From: a virus | IMG/VR virus record: IMGVR_UViG_3300005602_000003 | Location: 1 to 64,000 of that record | Length of the DNA: 64,000 nucleotides | Reading direction: 5' to 3' (one strand) | Part shown: positions 31,558-41,515 of the stretch, one piece after another | Numbering within the stretch: position 1 is the first letter of the stretch | Layout: each line of letters starts with the position of its first letter | Notes under the pieces: model-generated | The model's database searches: none | The model's input: only the letters and a program-made list of their open reading frames with translations | Told to the model about the DNA's origin: nothing | Made by a program: the position numbers and the translations under genes

Positions 31558-31804
31558 TTACCGGGTCTCTTTCTCGCCCGCCAACGGCGGGTGAAGCCCC
31601 GGCCTGAACGCGGGCGCGGTCGATCACTTCGGCGAACGACTGGGGCTCGTCGTCATCCCCGCCCTTCGCCTTGAGGTATGCCGCATAGTAGGCGGTCAGC
31701 TTCCCAAGGCTGTCCAACCGGTCTTGGAGACTTACCCCGTCCTGTTGGGCTTCTTCGGCGATCTTGGATGCCAGGGCGTGGATGTCGGATTCGAAGTTGG
31801 CCAT
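31514..31804 (-). CDS. 96-residue helical protein
   Basis: ATG 31804 directly follows the stop of the ejection protein. Helical N-terminal half (ALASKIAEEAQQDGVSLQDR). The C-terminus, with a palindrome-encoded SPAVGGRE (31577-31591), overlaps the next gene by 44 bases. Unknown. Confidence 0.5.
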   Translation of the reverse strand: MANFESDIHALASKIAEEAQQDGVSLQDRLDSLGKLTAYYAAYLKAKGGDDDEPQSFAEVIDRARVQAGASPAVGGRERDPVNGGTSAIPIGRRAR

Positions 31805-34800
31805 CTACTGCACCGGTATCGGCGACGTTCCAGCCGCGGTCGGAGTCTGGTAGATCGATTCACCCGCAGCCGCGCCCGCAACCCCGCCCTTCTGCATGAC
31901 ACGCTGCAACACCTCGCGCGAGCGCGCAACTGCCGCCGGGTCGCCTTTGAGGCCCTTCTGCACGAAGCGCATCAGCGCGGGGCTGTTCGAAAGGTCCGTG
32001 ACCATCTTGAAATACTTGCCGAGCATCATACGAGCAACGGCGTCGAAGCCGGGGATCTTCGGCAGGTACTCGCCACCTTTACCAGCGATGCCGGACCACG
32101 GGTGCTCCACCTTGGCGGTGGCCGCCATCGACTTGCCGGGATTGTTAGGGTCGCGCACGCCGACCAGGTACGTCATCTCCTTGGCGAGCTGCTTCATCTC
32201 GTCGTAGCGCACGCCCGGGAACATGATCCGCTGCACTTCCTCGCTGACGCCGCCTTTACCCGCGGTGCCGCCGAGCCGTTGGCCGGGCTCCAGCGTGCCG
32301 CGCAGGATGCGTTGCACCCACACCTGCCGCAGGGCATTGAACTCAGGCGACTCGCGACCGAAGCGCGCCTCCGCGGCCAGGATCAAATCCTCGTTGTTGA
32401 GGATGCGATCGACCGCCTCGGATGCGCCTGTGGTGATGTCGTACAGGAAGCCCAATGGGTCCTGCTTCTGACGCAGCCGCATCTTCGACGCGTCGCGCTT
32501 GGCTTCCTGCTCGGCCTTGCGCATCTCGCCGTTGAGCGTCTTGAGCGGGTCAGCCTTGGCCTGGGCCTTGGCAGCGTCTGAAGCCAACCGGGCACGTTGG
32601 ATCACGTCCGTCACGGTGTCGCCGGGACGTACCGGGATGTCGAGCTTGCCATCCAGCATGGCAATACGCCGCACCTGCTCCAGCAGGTTCTGGGTCACTT
32701 CACGGCCATGCACGGTCTCCAGCACGCCGCTGTGGTAGCGATCGAGCACATTGCGTGAGAACGCCGAGCCGTCGATCACGTCCGGGGTCGTCTTGGACAT
32801 GCTCGACTGCATCAGGTCGCGCATGTCGGCCGCACGCACGCCAGCCCACAGATTGGGTCCAATCATGTTGCGGATGCGGTTGGTCAGGTCGGTGTGGCCT
32901 TCCTTGACGATCGCCTTGTAGAGCACGTTCGGATCGGCCGGCTCGCCAGCTTCGAGCCCCTTGGTGATCGCTTTGATGTTGTTGGCCTCGAAGATCCGCA
33001 TGTTCTCGCGATAAAACGCATCGGCGCGATCGAGCTGCCCAGCCGCCGCCTGGAGCTCGGGCGACGCCGCCGGATCATGAAGTGCGTCGTCGACGCGGTT
33101 GGCGAAGAACTTGTAGGTGCCGTTCTTGATGTCGGAATTGAGCCGATACCAGTCCGCGTTGGACCGCATCTGCGAGCGCAGATTGTGCAACTGCCCGAAG
33201 GTCGGCTGCGCCGGCTCCCTGATCCACTCGCCAGTCTCGGGATCGCGTTCGCCCGCCATGGCGCGAAGCTGGCGCACGATGCCGGGCTGGTTACGCTGGA
33301 AGTCCTCCGGCAGCTCGTTGGCGAACTGCTCGGCAAGCTCGGGCAGTCCTTCGACGTTGGGCAGGTGCCCTTCGGCAAGCTGGTCGGCCTGATTATACAT
33401 CGTGTTGGCGCGTTCCTGCACGCCACGCCGCACTGCCACGAGCTGGTCGCCGACCATCTGCCAGAGGTCGCCACTATTGTGCCCGGCGCCAGCCGTACGC
33501 GCGGCCTGCTCGATCGACTGGTTGATATGCTGGTAGCCCTGGTCGATCAGGGCCTGCGCGGCGCGCTGCGCGTCCTCGGCCGCCAGGGACAAGGCCTCGC
33601 GCTGGGCTCCCGCCACCGTCCTGTCCACAAGCCCGCCGGTCTTGCGCGCCGCGATGGCGGCTTGCAGCTTGGCGTCCGCCTGCGCCGACTCGGCCAGCGT
33701 CTTGCGCAATATTATTTCGCCAGCCTCCTTGGTCGGCACCGCCGCGGTCGGGTCGACCACCGACTTCGGCGGCGTGGCGCCTGTCATCTCGATGATATTC
33801 TTCGCCTGGTCCTCGTAATGGCGGGTCGCCGACTGCATCAGCGGCTTCTGGGTACGGAACGCCGGGTCGAACGCCTCCGCCACGTTGATGACGTGCGGCA
33901 ACTCAGGCGCCCACATGGAAGGCGGCACCAGGACGCCCTTCTCCCGGAGCGCGATCGCGGTTTCCAGACCTTCCGGGGCTTCCGTGGCGCCTGATATCCT
34001 GGCGGCCAGTGCCGGTAGCGCATTCGTGACCTTGCCCTTGAGGTACGGATAGGCGCCCGCAACGCCACGCCCGATCGCCGAGCCCGCGCCTGCCGTGCCG
34101 GCTGCGAAGCCCAGGTTCTCGGCTTCCTCGCCGCCCGTACGGTCGTAGACGCCCGCGAGCTGCAGAATGGCGTCGTTGAACGCCTGTCCGGCGCCGGCGC
34201 CAGCCGCTGCCCCGGCAATGCCGCCGGCCACGCCACCCGCCACCGTGCCGGCCACAGGGACCGCGCTGCCGCCAACCGCGCCGCCCGCGCCGCCGACCAA
34301 TTCACCCGCGAGGGAACCCAGTACCGGGGCCGCTTGAGAGGTCAGGAAGCCGCCTGTGGCCTGCGCACCGTGCCCCGGCTTGCGCATCTTGCCGCCCTCG
34401 TCCTCGACATAGAGCTCGCCCGTGGGGGTCTCCTTGACCTTGCCAGGGTAAGAGCGCTCCAGCGCCTTGCGGCGCTCCTTGTCGTTGACCGACATGTCGT
34501 AGAGGGTCTGCGCCGTGAAATCGATCGGCTCGTACTTGGGTTTCTGGCGGGTCTGCCCCTGCGGGTCGACATAGGACTCGCCCTCCGGCACGGCATCATA
34601 ATCGGCGTCGCCACTGACCGTGTACTGCTTGCGCCGGGTCTTGCCCTCGGGGTCCACGTAGGTCGAACCGGGCTTGAGGGCCGCGTAGCCGTCCTCGTCC
34701 TTGATGGTCGGCACCCGATCCTGGAACGCTTCGCCGGCCTCGGCGCCCTTGCGGGTGACGGGACCGAAATATGCCTTGGAAGGGTCGTCCCCGCCCGCCG

Positions 34801-34852
34801 CGGGCGGAGTGACTTGTCCCGCGTCAGCGGGATCGATATCAGGGTCCGGCAT
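31805..34852 (-). CDS. Large internal virion (ejection) protein
   Basis: 1015 residues. A Gly/Ala-rich hydrophobic stretch at about 175-250 (VGGAGGAVGGSAVPVAGTVA and on) may enter or span membranes during DNA delivery. The rest is long helical coiled-coil sequence, as in podovirus ejection proteins. No lytic transglycosylase motif seen. The N-terminus contains two palindrome copies (34791-34807 and 34817-34832) encoding TPPAAGGDD and DPADAGQ. Next to another long helical virion protein. Confidence 0.7.
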   Translation of the reverse strand: MPDPDIDPADAGQVTPPAAGGDDPSKAYFGPVTRKGAEAGEAFQDRVPTIKDEDGYAALKPGSTYVDPEGKTRRKQYTVSGDADYDAVPEGESYVDPQGQTRQKPKYEPIDFTAQTLYDMSVNDKERRKALERSYPGKVKETPTGELYVEDEGGKMRKPGHGAQATGGFLTSQAAPVLGSLAGELVGGAGGAVGGSAVPVAGTVAGGVAGGIAGAAAGAGAGQAFNDAILQLAGVYDRTGGEEAENLGFAAGTAGAGSAIGRGVAGAYPYLKGKVTNALPALAARISGATEAPEGLETAIALREKGVLVPPSMWAPELPHVINVAEAFDPAFRTQKPLMQSATRHYEDQAKNIIEMTGATPPKSVVDPTAAVPTKEAGEIILRKTLAESAQADAKLQAAIAARKTGGLVDRTVAGAQREALSLAAEDAQRAAQALIDQGYQHINQSIEQAARTAGAGHNSGDLWQMVGDQLVAVRRGVQERANTMYNQADQLAEGHLPNVEGLPELAEQFANELPEDFQRNQPGIVRQLRAMAGERDPETGEWIREPAQPTFGQLHNLRSQMRSNADWYRLNSDIKNGTYKFFANRVDDALHDPAASPELQAAAGQLDRADAFYRENMRIFEANNIKAITKGLEAGEPADPNVLYKAIVKEGHTDLTNRIRNMIGPNLWAGVRAADMRDLMQSSMSKTTPDVIDGSAFSRNVLDRYHSGVLETVHGREVTQNLLEQVRRIAMLDGKLDIPVRPGDTVTDVIQRARLASDAAKAQAKADPLKTLNGEMRKAEQEAKRDASKMRLRQKQDPLGFLYDITTGASEAVDRILNNEDLILAAEARFGRESPEFNALRQVWVQRILRGTLEPGQRLGGTAGKGGVSEEVQRIMFPGVRYDEMKQLAKEMTYLVGVRDPNNPGKSMAATAKVEHPWSGIAGKGGEYLPKIPGFDAVARMMLGKYFKMVTDLSNSPALMRFVQKGLKGDPAAVARSREVLQRVMQKGGVAGAAAGESIYQTPTAAGTSPIPVQ
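34791..34832. repeat. Two adjacent palindromes of different classes
   Basis: CCGCCCGCCGCGGGCGG (34791-34807) and TCCCGCGTCAGCGGGA (34817-34832), nine bases apart in the ejection protein N-terminus. Confidence 0.75.
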
Positions 34853-36507
34853 TACTGCACCACCGGATCATTGGCCCACGGCGCCGCTTTCGGAGCGGCA
34901 GGAGGCGTGGCAGTAGCGGGGCTTGACCCGCCGGAGGCGGGTTGGCGCTTCTTCGCGTCCGCCTGCATCTTCTGGTACAGCGTCTTGAGCTCTTTCAGCG
35001 ACCGCAGCGTGTTGGCGGTCGTGTCGCCCATATTCAGGCCCGCAATGATGTCGTTGATCCGCGACGACTCCGAAGCCAGCGGCCGGCCCGCGCGGTCGAA
35101 CAAGAGTTGTGGGGCCACGGCTTGCAGGTACTCGATGTCGCGCGACATCTGCACCCGGTCAGTGTCGTTGGAGCCGAAAAGGTCACGTACGCGCTCGGCC
35201 GTCCTGGTTGCCTTGCCGGCGATGCCCGCCGCGCCAACATACTTATCCAACACGCCGGTCACGCCGTCGATCTTGGCCATCGAGTTATCGTACATCTCGA
35301 TATGCGACTCGTCCTTCTCACGCTGGTTCCCGGTAACGCCGGCCGACTCGGTGCGAAGCTGGCTGCGTCGCTGCGCCGACAGATCAGCGATCTCTTCCTC
35401 TGACTTGCCCTCTTGGCGCCACTTGGCCTCCTCGCTCTGCACGGCACGCTCGATGTCGCGATCGGCCGTGGTGACGCCCGCCGTGCCCGGCAGTTTCTTC
35501 AGGCTCTGCCCAAACGCCGTATAATCCTTGAACCACTGTCCGAGCTTCGCCTGGTCGTCGCCGGGCGGCATCGGATGGCTCAGCATCCAATTCACAAGCT
35601 GCTGCTGGTCCGCGTTGGTCTTGCCAATCCCGTGGGTGTTGTTCCACAGGTTCATGACCACGTTGGGATCCTGCTTCTGCTCGGGCGTCAGCTTCTCGTA
35701 GTTCTGCTGGTACGCCCATCCCCGCATATGATAGTCGTCCGACTTCTCGGACAAGTCCTGAATCCCCTCAGCATATTTGAGCCGGTTGGCCTTGAGCTTG
35801 TCGGCCTCGTCCCACATGCCGTTGTCGATGAAGAACAGCATCTGCTGGTCGCCGAAGCGTTGCGCGGCTTCCTTGGACTTGATGGCGCCCAGCGTGATGT
35901 CGGTGTCCAGCAGCTTGAACACGTCCTCGTATGTCTGGTGCTGCATCTGCTGACGCTTGACCGCCAGCTCCGTGTTTTCCTTCCAGGCTGTGAACGCGCG
36001 CTTATACTCCTCGTCCTTGCCGTCCTTGATGGCGTTCATGGCGGCGGCCGAACCGTTGAGCGCGTTGATCATCGGCTGGTGCGTGAATGCGCTCGCGAGC
36101 GTCGCGAAGATCACGCCGAGCGAGCCGAACGACTGCAAGGGCTTGGCGGCGTACTTCTCCTTCTGGGCCTCCTCGTTCCAGTCGTGGATGTCCTGCGGGG
36201 CGTGCGCCTCCTGGGCCTGAGCCTTCTCCAGCCGCTGGCGATCCTGCGCCACCAGCCGATCGGTCTTGGAATTCTGCGCGTCTTCCTGGGCGATATGCTG
36301 CCGGTAGAGATCGGCGCCGCCCGAGTAGATATCCGATCCGCCGCTGATCGGATCGCCACCAGTCTTGGAAGGAAGCGTCTTGTCCCGCGGCGCGGGAGGA
36401 GTCATGGAATCAATCGAGTTCGGCACCCCGGCCACGGACGGAGCCGGCGCGTTGACGCCGTCGTATGACCAGCCTTGCGACGCGATATCGGTTTGCGGTT
36501 CAGCCAC
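34852..36507 (-). CDS. Internal virion protein, coiled-coil
   Basis: 551 residues from a GTG at 36507. Shares one base with the next gene. Mostly charged helix, Gln-rich around 180-260; ends in a Pro/Ala tail where a palindrome (34926-34942) encodes QPASGGSS. Second ejection-type protein by size and position. Confidence 0.65.
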   Translation of the reverse strand: MAEPQTDIASQGWSYDGVNAPAPSVAGVPNSIDSMTPPAPRDKTLPSKTGGDPISGGSDIYSGGADLYRQHIAQEDAQNSKTDRLVAQDRQRLEKAQAQEAHAPQDIHDWNEEAQKEKYAAKPLQSFGSLGVIFATLASAFTHQPMINALNGSAAAMNAIKDGKDEEYKRAFTAWKENTELAVKRQQMQHQTYEDVFKLLDTDITLGAIKSKEAAQRFGDQQMLFFIDNGMWDEADKLKANRLKYAEGIQDLSEKSDDYHMRGWAYQQNYEKLTPEQKQDPNVVMNLWNNTHGIGKTNADQQQLVNWMLSHPMPPGDDQAKLGQWFKDYTAFGQSLKKLPGTAGVTTADRDIERAVQSEEAKWRQEGKSEEEIADLSAQRRSQLRTESAGVTGNQREKDESHIEMYDNSMAKIDGVTGVLDKYVGAAGIAGKATRTAERVRDLFGSNDTDRVQMSRDIEYLQAVAPQLLFDRAGRPLASESSRINDIIAGLNMGDTTANTLRSLKELKTLYQKMQADAKKRQPASGGSSPATATPPAAPKAAPWANDPVVQ

Positions 36508-36679
36508 GAGCCTTCACTACCTCGGTTTTCCATCTCTTACGCTTAAAATACGCGCTCAACCATGCCGGATCTTTACCAACAGTCCACTTCAAGATTGGCG
36601 CCGCGAAAGTCACTCGCCGATCGGTGAGCACGAAGCCAGCGCAAAAGTGTGGAGCCGTCACTCGAACGAGCGTCTCCAT
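36500..36679 (-). CDS. 59-residue basic protein
   Basis: ATG 36679 shares one base with the upstream stop (TAATG). METLVRVTAPHFCAGFVLTD, FAAPILKW and a basic end (KRKRWKTEVVKARG). This TAPHFxAGFV pattern is, by recollection, a conserved small phage protein. Overlaps the next gene start by eight bases. Confidence 0.65.
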   Translation of the reverse strand: METLVRVTAPHFCAGFVLTDRRVTFAAPILKWTVGKDPAWLSAYFKRKRWKTEVVKARG

Positions 36680-37347
36680 TACGCAAACGCCAATTTACCG
36701 AGTGCGCCCGCAAAGGCCGCTATGGCTTGGCCGGTCGCGGCCTGCTGTTGCTGTTGCGCCTGCCCGAGCGCAATCAAGTCCTGGTTCTGCAACCCCGCGT
36801 ACTGGGCGCCCGAGCTGATCAGCCCCTGGCCGGTCTGGGCGAGCTGCGTTTCCAACTGGCCCTGCAGCGTCAAGCCCTGCTCGCTCTGGAAGTTCAAGTC
36901 CTGGGTCAAGGCACTGTTCTGGGTCGGGTTCGCGTTGCCGGTCGTGTTGGCGGCCTGCTGCACGGTCGATGCTTTGGCCGCCGCCACCTTCTGATCGACC
37001 GCGGCCTGGAGCGCAGGCGGGAGTGTCCCCTGCGTCAAGTAGCTCTCCAGGCCTTGCCCCTGCTGGGTGAGGCTGGTGGCTTGAGCGCCTGCCGCTGACG
37101 CGGCTCCCGAAAGCGTGTTTTCCTGCTGGGTTGGCTGGTTGCCTTGGAAGATGTCGTACAGCAGCGCGCCGCCGGCTACGCCCGCGCCGAGTTCGGCGCC
37201 GGTATTGCCACCGAAGATGCTGCTCAACGGATTTGATCCGCCCCCGCCGGAGGGAGCCGCGCCCGGATATCCGCCAGCCCCTTGGGTCGAGATATTGCCG
37301 CCCGAGAAAGCGTCAAATTGGTCGGAGCCACTGTCGATGAAGCTCAT
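36679..37347 (-). CDS. Gln/Ala-rich internal virion protein
   Basis: 222 residues. Glycine-rich N-terminus, a hydrophobic patch (ELGAGVAGGALLYDIF) and a long Gln/Ala/Thr helical region. Position and composition resemble the smaller core proteins of podoviruses. Confidence 0.55.
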   Translation of the reverse strand: MSFIDSGSDQFDAFSGGNISTQGAGGYPGAAPSGGGGSNPLSSIFGGNTGAELGAGVAGGALLYDIFQGNQPTQQENTLSGAASAAGAQATSLTQQGQGLESYLTQGTLPPALQAAVDQKVAAAKASTVQQAANTTGNANPTQNSALTQDLNFQSEQGLTLQGQLETQLAQTGQGLISSGAQYAGLQNQDLIALGQAQQQQQAATGQAIAAFAGALGKLAFA

Positions 37348-37352
37348 GAATC

Positions 37353-37378
37353 CTCGCTTGCCCGCTCACAAGCGGGCG
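37353..37378. repeat. Inverted repeat TCGCTTG...CAAGCGGGCGA
   Basis: GCCCGCT/AGCGGGC arms; it lies in the short gap between two virion genes and reaches into the end of the GNAT-like gene. Confidence 0.55.
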
Positions 37379-37806
37379 AAAAATTGCTTGCGCTCGTACA
37401 CCCGGCCGACCTCTTCCTTGATCAAGTCGTGCGGCACGTCGGTCATCTCCTCGACGATCAGGATCTTGGCCTGCTGCGCCACCGCCCACGACTTGAAGTG
37501 AGCGTAGAAGCTGGCCGCTTCCTTCTCGAAGCCTTCCTCGGCGAACACGAAACGCTCGCGCACGATCAGGCTTGGATCGAGCGTCTCCTCACGCATCGCC
37601 TGCGCCAACGCGACACCGTGCTCCTGGTACAGGAACAGGAACTCGTTGGACACGATGATGCCCTTGAGCCAGGTCAGGATCTGAGGCTCGGACAGGTGCG
37701 GCCGAACTTTCTGCAGACGCTTCATGATCCAGCCACCGTGCTTCTGGAGGTCGGCCATGCCGAATTTACGCGTGACGAGCGGGCGTTCGATCTCGACAAC
37801 TGACAT
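37366..37806 (-). CDS. GNAT-like virion-associated protein
   Basis: 146 residues from ATG 37806, sharing bases with the previous stop. Helix-strand pattern with FLFLYQEHGVALAQ and ASFYAHFKSWAVAQQAKILI suggests a degenerate acetyltransferase fold like T7 gp13. Probably an internal virion or morphogenesis protein. Confidence 0.5.
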   Translation of the reverse strand: MSVVEIERPLVTRKFGMADLQKHGGWIMKRLQKVRPHLSEPQILTWLKGIIVSNEFLFLYQEHGVALAQAMREETLDPSLIVRERFVFAEEGFEKEAASFYAHFKSWAVAQQAKILIVEEMTDVPHDLIKEEVGRVYERKQFFARL

Positions 37807-38153
37807 CACGAAACTCCCAAAAGGCTGCTGGCGGCTTGATGTTCGTTGTAATGCGTCTGCACCCACTGGGCAAGCTGGTTCGGCTCGTTCCAGTCAAGCT
37901 CGTTCAAAGCGTAACTGGGCAGGCCGAGCGCGCTGTCCATCGCGGTGTGCATTTGCTGGTGCAGCTCCAAAAATGCGTCGAAACTGGCCTTGTTATTCGG
38001 ATCGAACGGCTGCAAGGCATACTCGGTCAGGTCGACGCCTCTGGTAGCCAGTGTCAGCCGAATAATGTCCCGATGGTTCGCCACATTGGCGAACTGCCAC
38101 GCCTGCAAGTCGGCGTTGGTCTTCGGGACGGCAGCAAGCTGGGCAAGCGGCAT
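37806..38153 (-). CDS. 115-residue virion-region protein
   Basis: Helical, with LATRGVDLTEYALQPFDPNN. Lies between the nozzle and the GNAT-like protein; unknown. Confidence 0.5.
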   Translation of the reverse strand: MPLAQLAAVPKTNADLQAWQFANVANHRDIIRLTLATRGVDLTEYALQPFDPNNKASFDAFLELHQQMHTAMDSALGLPSYALNELDWNEPNQLAQWVQTHYNEHQAASSLLGVS

Positions 38154-38164
38154 TTTGATCCTCG

Positions 38165-38180
38165 ACCCGCGTCAGCGGGT
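38165..38180. repeat. Palindrome ACCCGCGTCAGCGGGT
   Basis: Class B copy in the gap before the nozzle gene end, followed by TAACC. Confidence 0.75.
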
Positions 38181-40477
38181 TAACCTCGGTACTGCACGAT
38201 CGCGGTGTCGAGCGCCGCGCTCAACAAAGACATGTCCTTGGCAGTCGTCGTGACGGTCATGCCCTCCAGCACCCCGGTCTGCCCGACTGCCTGCGGCGGC
38301 ATGACGGCGTAACCTACACCCCCGGCCGTGATCGTGTAAGGGGGCGTGGACCCGGTCTCGTTGTCGATCGTGACCGTGTAACTGTCGTTCGTCGCGTCGA
38401 AAAAGTACGCTAAGCCGAACAGCCTGTTCGATGCCCGCTGATTGACGTAGCCGCCCGGCGCGTCCCACAGTCCCGATTGCACGGTCTTGGTGAAGCCGGT
38501 CGACGGGGTCTGGAACAGCGGGTAGATGTGCGTGCCATCCGTCCCGTAAGCCGTGTAGACCGAGTTGATCTCCTGAGCCGCGATGAACGTCAGCGTCACG
38601 TCCTGCTGGCTGGACCACCAGCGCTGGCCACCCCAGAGAAATATCTTGTTGACTTGCGTCAAACTGATCGGGTCGATCACGGTCGCCAGGATCATCCAGA
38701 TTTTCTTGTTGAAGATGTTGGCCTTGGCGGAACTCAACTGGTTGCCGCCGAAGTTCGCCACGGAATTCCACAGGCCCTTGGGCAGCCCGGAGCCGTCGAG
38801 CGCGTCGCTGATCTTGGTGAAAGTCGAGCCCGCCAGGAAGTGGACCCCGACCGAGTTGCCGAGCACGATGGCGTTGCCGAACGTTAGGACCGAGGCCGGG
38901 TAGGGCGAGCCCGTGTCCGGGTCGGCGTTGAGCCACGAGAAGCTGATGATGCCGTTGCTCACCGTCACGCCCGACACATAGTCGGTCGCGGAATCTCCGA
39001 TCAGGTACAGGAACCCGTTGGTCGAGATCAGTTGCGTGTAGCCGACCTTAAGGTTCGAGTTGTTCGAGACGCCCGAGAAGCCGCCCGCCGTGGTGGCGAA
39101 ATTGGTCGGGTCACCCGGCACGCTCGCCATCAGGACAGGGCCGTTGACGACCCAGACGTGACCCGCATAGGTCTCCACGGCCGTGCCCTGGACCCCGAAA
39201 GGCATGAGCTCGGCTACCGCGGTCGCGTTGACGGCCGGATCCTCGATCGTAATGGTTGGCGGCGTGTTGGAGCCGTAGAGCCCGCCGCTCGCCACCGTGA
39301 CGGACGTGATCACGCCGGAGCCGTTGAGCACAAGCTGGAACGTGGCTTGCGATATAGGGGAGCCGCCACCGGCCGCCGTAGCGGTCGCCGAGGCGCTATA
39401 GCCGCTGCCGCCGTTATTGACCGTCACACTCGACACCGTGAAAGCCCCGCCGTCGGAAGCCGTGACCGTGGCGTTCGAGGGTGAAGGATATATCGTGCTC
39501 TCGATGTTTCCTGGATTGACGACCGTTACGCCAGTAATGACTCCGCCCGTAATTACGGGCTGGAGGACTGGCGCGGTTATGGTTATGTGACCGGTCGTCA
39601 CGCCCGGCGTGAGAGTAGTGAACTGCGAGTAGCCGCTTCCGCCGGAAATGACGGTAACCGAGCCAAAGGAAAAAAACACCGGCGAACTATTGTAAGGCGG
39701 AGGAGCCGGCCCGAGCGTCACCGAGAACGATGCGCCCGACCCACCGCCTGTCCCGCTCAAATTGGCGGTCAAGACGCCGCCGGAACCACCAGAGTTACCA
39801 CCGGAAAAGTTGAGCGTGACGGTCTGCCCCGGCAGGTACCCGGTTCCGGGGTTCGTCACGATGACGTTGGTCACGATGCCATTAGCTATCGACGCCAGGA
39901 AAGTAGCACCGGACCCCGAGCCACCCGACGCCGTGACGGTCGGAACCGTCTTATAGCCCGAGCCGGTATTGGTCAGCGTCACCAGCGGCCCGATGCCGCC
40001 GGCCTGCGACAGGAAGGTGCCGTTCCAGATCCAGTAGCCGTTGGTCTGATTGGCGACGATGATCAAATAGAGTTGGCCGTACTGCGTGACCCCGACATTG
40101 GTGATCGACGGAGTCAGAATCGTGCCGGCCGGCGCGATCGTGGTCGCGGCTCCGTTCGACACCTGTATCTGGACGATCGAGCCATCAGACAGGAAAACCG
40201 CGCAGTAGGCGACGGCCTGCAGGTTATAGAAAGCGAAGAGCTTGACGGTAAGCCCGCCGGTCGCGGTGTAGAGCGCGGTGCCGACGCCGTACATCGTACG
40301 CAGGTTGCGCTTGGCGATCGGCATGAAGCCGTCGCACCACGCCATCTTGTCGTTAGGCACGCCTGCGCGCGGCACCTGCGTGTCGATGCCGGCCCAGTCC
40401 TCGAAGACCAGGACCGGAGGGCCGGGGGGCTTGTAGGGGCTTGAGGGCTTGGGGCCTTCGATTTGGGGGGCTTGCAT
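38180..40477 (-). CDS. Tail nozzle-like protein with GxGY insert
   Basis: 765 residues. The N-terminus (VLVFEDWAGIDTQVPRAGVP) and C-terminal half (WGGQRWWSSQQDV and on) look like the podovirus nozzle (tail tubular B) beta-propeller. Residues about 165-420 are an insert of Gly/Ser/Thr repeats with GSGYKTVPTV, GTGYLPGQTV, GSGYSQFTTL and GSGYSASATA. The same GxGY motif recurs in two other virion proteins. The insert may be an exposed adhesive domain. Confidence 0.68.
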   Translation of the reverse strand: MQAPQIEGPKPSSPYKPPGPPVLVFEDWAGIDTQVPRAGVPNDKMAWCDGFMPIAKRNLRTMYGVGTALYTATGGLTVKLFAFYNLQAVAYCAVFLSDGSIVQIQVSNGAATTIAPAGTILTPSITNVGVTQYGQLYLIIVANQTNGYWIWNGTFLSQAGGIGPLVTLTNTGSGYKTVPTVTASGGSGSGATFLASIANGIVTNVIVTNPGTGYLPGQTVTLNFSGGNSGGSGGVLTANLSGTGGGSGASFSVTLGPAPPPYNSSPVFFSFGSVTVISGGSGYSQFTTLTPGVTTGHITITAPVLQPVITGGVITGVTVVNPGNIESTIYPSPSNATVTASDGGAFTVSSVTVNNGGSGYSASATATAAGGGSPISQATFQLVLNGSGVITSVTVASGGLYGSNTPPTITIEDPAVNATAVAELMPFGVQGTAVETYAGHVWVVNGPVLMASVPGDPTNFATTAGGFSGVSNNSNLKVGYTQLISTNGFLYLIGDSATDYVSGVTVSNGIISFSWLNADPDTGSPYPASVLTFGNAIVLGNSVGVHFLAGSTFTKISDALDGSGLPKGLWNSVANFGGNQLSSAKANIFNKKIWMILATVIDPISLTQVNKIFLWGGQRWWSSQQDVTLTFIAAQEINSVYTAYGTDGTHIYPLFQTPSTGFTKTVQSGLWDAPGGYVNQRASNRLFGLAYFFDATNDSYTVTIDNETGSTPPYTITAGGVGYAVMPPQAVGQTGVLEGMTVTTTAKDMSLLSAALDTAIVQYRG

Positions 40478-40493
40478 GATTCGCTAAGCCCTG

Positions 40494-41426
40494 TCAATAC
40501 CTACCATACGGGTTGACCACCCTCGATGGACGAGCGGCCTGCGAGCGACGCACCACGCTGTTCTCGTACAGCTTCATATAATACTCAGCCGCGTTTAGAT
40601 TTTGATAATTCAAGTAGCAAAGATGCGCAGCGTAGTACGCCACGGACTGCGCCCATGGATGCGGCACAGCATCATAACTTTGGTCGTCAAGCAAATCAGA
40701 CGGGGCACACAAACAGTCCCACTGCCACTGAAACTGCTGCGAGGCTAATGGGTACGCATAAATGGAGCCGTCGGAACCCTGACCAAATTGTGCAGCGAAC
40801 GTTGGTACGAACAAATATTGAAACGGAAATTGGGCGACCCGCGCCAAATATTCAGAAAACGCGTAAGTCGGTAAGGCATACCTATAGTTGCTGTAGATAA
40901 TCACCGGATTTGATCGCAGAGCATAAACGTAATCAATGCCAGGCCACCAGCTTTGCACGGGCAGATCGGAAAACTGATACACTTCTTGATTAGGTTGCAG
41001 CAAATTCATCGGTGACAAGGTCAACGAGATAGAAGCGCCAGTTCCAGTAGGATCGATAATCCCGGCTTGGGGTTGGAAGTATCCACTACCGCCAAACACG
41101 ATATCAACCGCGGCAATCGTGCCGCCAAGCAAGATCGCATTGCTCGTCGCCTGGGCACCATTAGGGTACGGAGCGAGTCCGCTCGGAAAATCCGGTGCGG
41201 TGATGCTCACCACTGGTGCGGTATAACCCGTGCCTGGATCAACAACCGTTGCGGACACCACTGATGCGCTTATTGGCGTCAAACGCCGAATACACTGAGC
41301 TCGTTCGGCTACCTCACGGCGGCCCTGATTAATGTATGCAATCAAATCGTCGGGATTCGTCTGCTCCTGCTTCGTATCCCGAATCAGTCGTTGCACAAGC
41401 TGCATATAGCCAAAAAGGGTTGCCAT
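40494..41426 (-). CDS. Head-tail adaptor-like protein with GxGY insert
   Basis: 310 residues from ATG 41426 (GGGAGG seven bases away; GTG 41429 also possible). The first 45 residues (MQLVQRLIRDTKQ and on) and the C-terminal helical part resemble tail tubular A. Residues about 55-140 are a GxGY module (GTGYTAPVVS, GSGYFQPQAG). Confidence 0.6.
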   Translation of the reverse strand: MATLFGYMQLVQRLIRDTKQEQTNPDDLIAYINQGRREVAERAQCIRRLTPISASVVSATVVDPGTGYTAPVVSITAPDFPSGLAPYPNGAQATSNAILLGGTIAAVDIVFGGSGYFQPQAGIIDPTGTGASISLTLSPMNLLQPNQEVYQFSDLPVQSWWPGIDYVYALRSNPVIIYSNYRYALPTYAFSEYLARVAQFPFQYLFVPTFAAQFGQGSDGSIYAYPLASQQFQWQWDCLCAPSDLLDDQSYDAVPHPWAQSVAYYAAHLCYLNYQNLNAAEYYMKLYENSVVRRSQAARPSRVVNPYGRY

Positions 41427-41448
41427 CACGTGGCCTCCCTGCTATAAA
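41420..41448 (+). promoter_or_regulatory. Promoter for antisense HNH gene
   Basis: TTGCCA (41420-41425), 17 bases, TATAAA (41443-41448). Rightward, against the virion operon, 67 bases before the HNH start. Confidence 0.5.
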
Positions 41449-41515
41449 AACGAGGCAGGAAGGCGCTGGTAACGCCCTCGACTGCCTCTGACCAAGCCGA
41501 TCTCAGGAGGATCGA

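Noticed and set aside
32894-33994. Long rightward ORF (366 codons) opposite the ejection protein
   Set aside because: Same composition artefact; no ribosome site and no recognisable domain.
35413-36468. Rightward 351-codon ORF opposite the coiled-coil virion protein
   Set aside because: Low-complexity Leu/Arg/Val reverse reading, no supporting signals.
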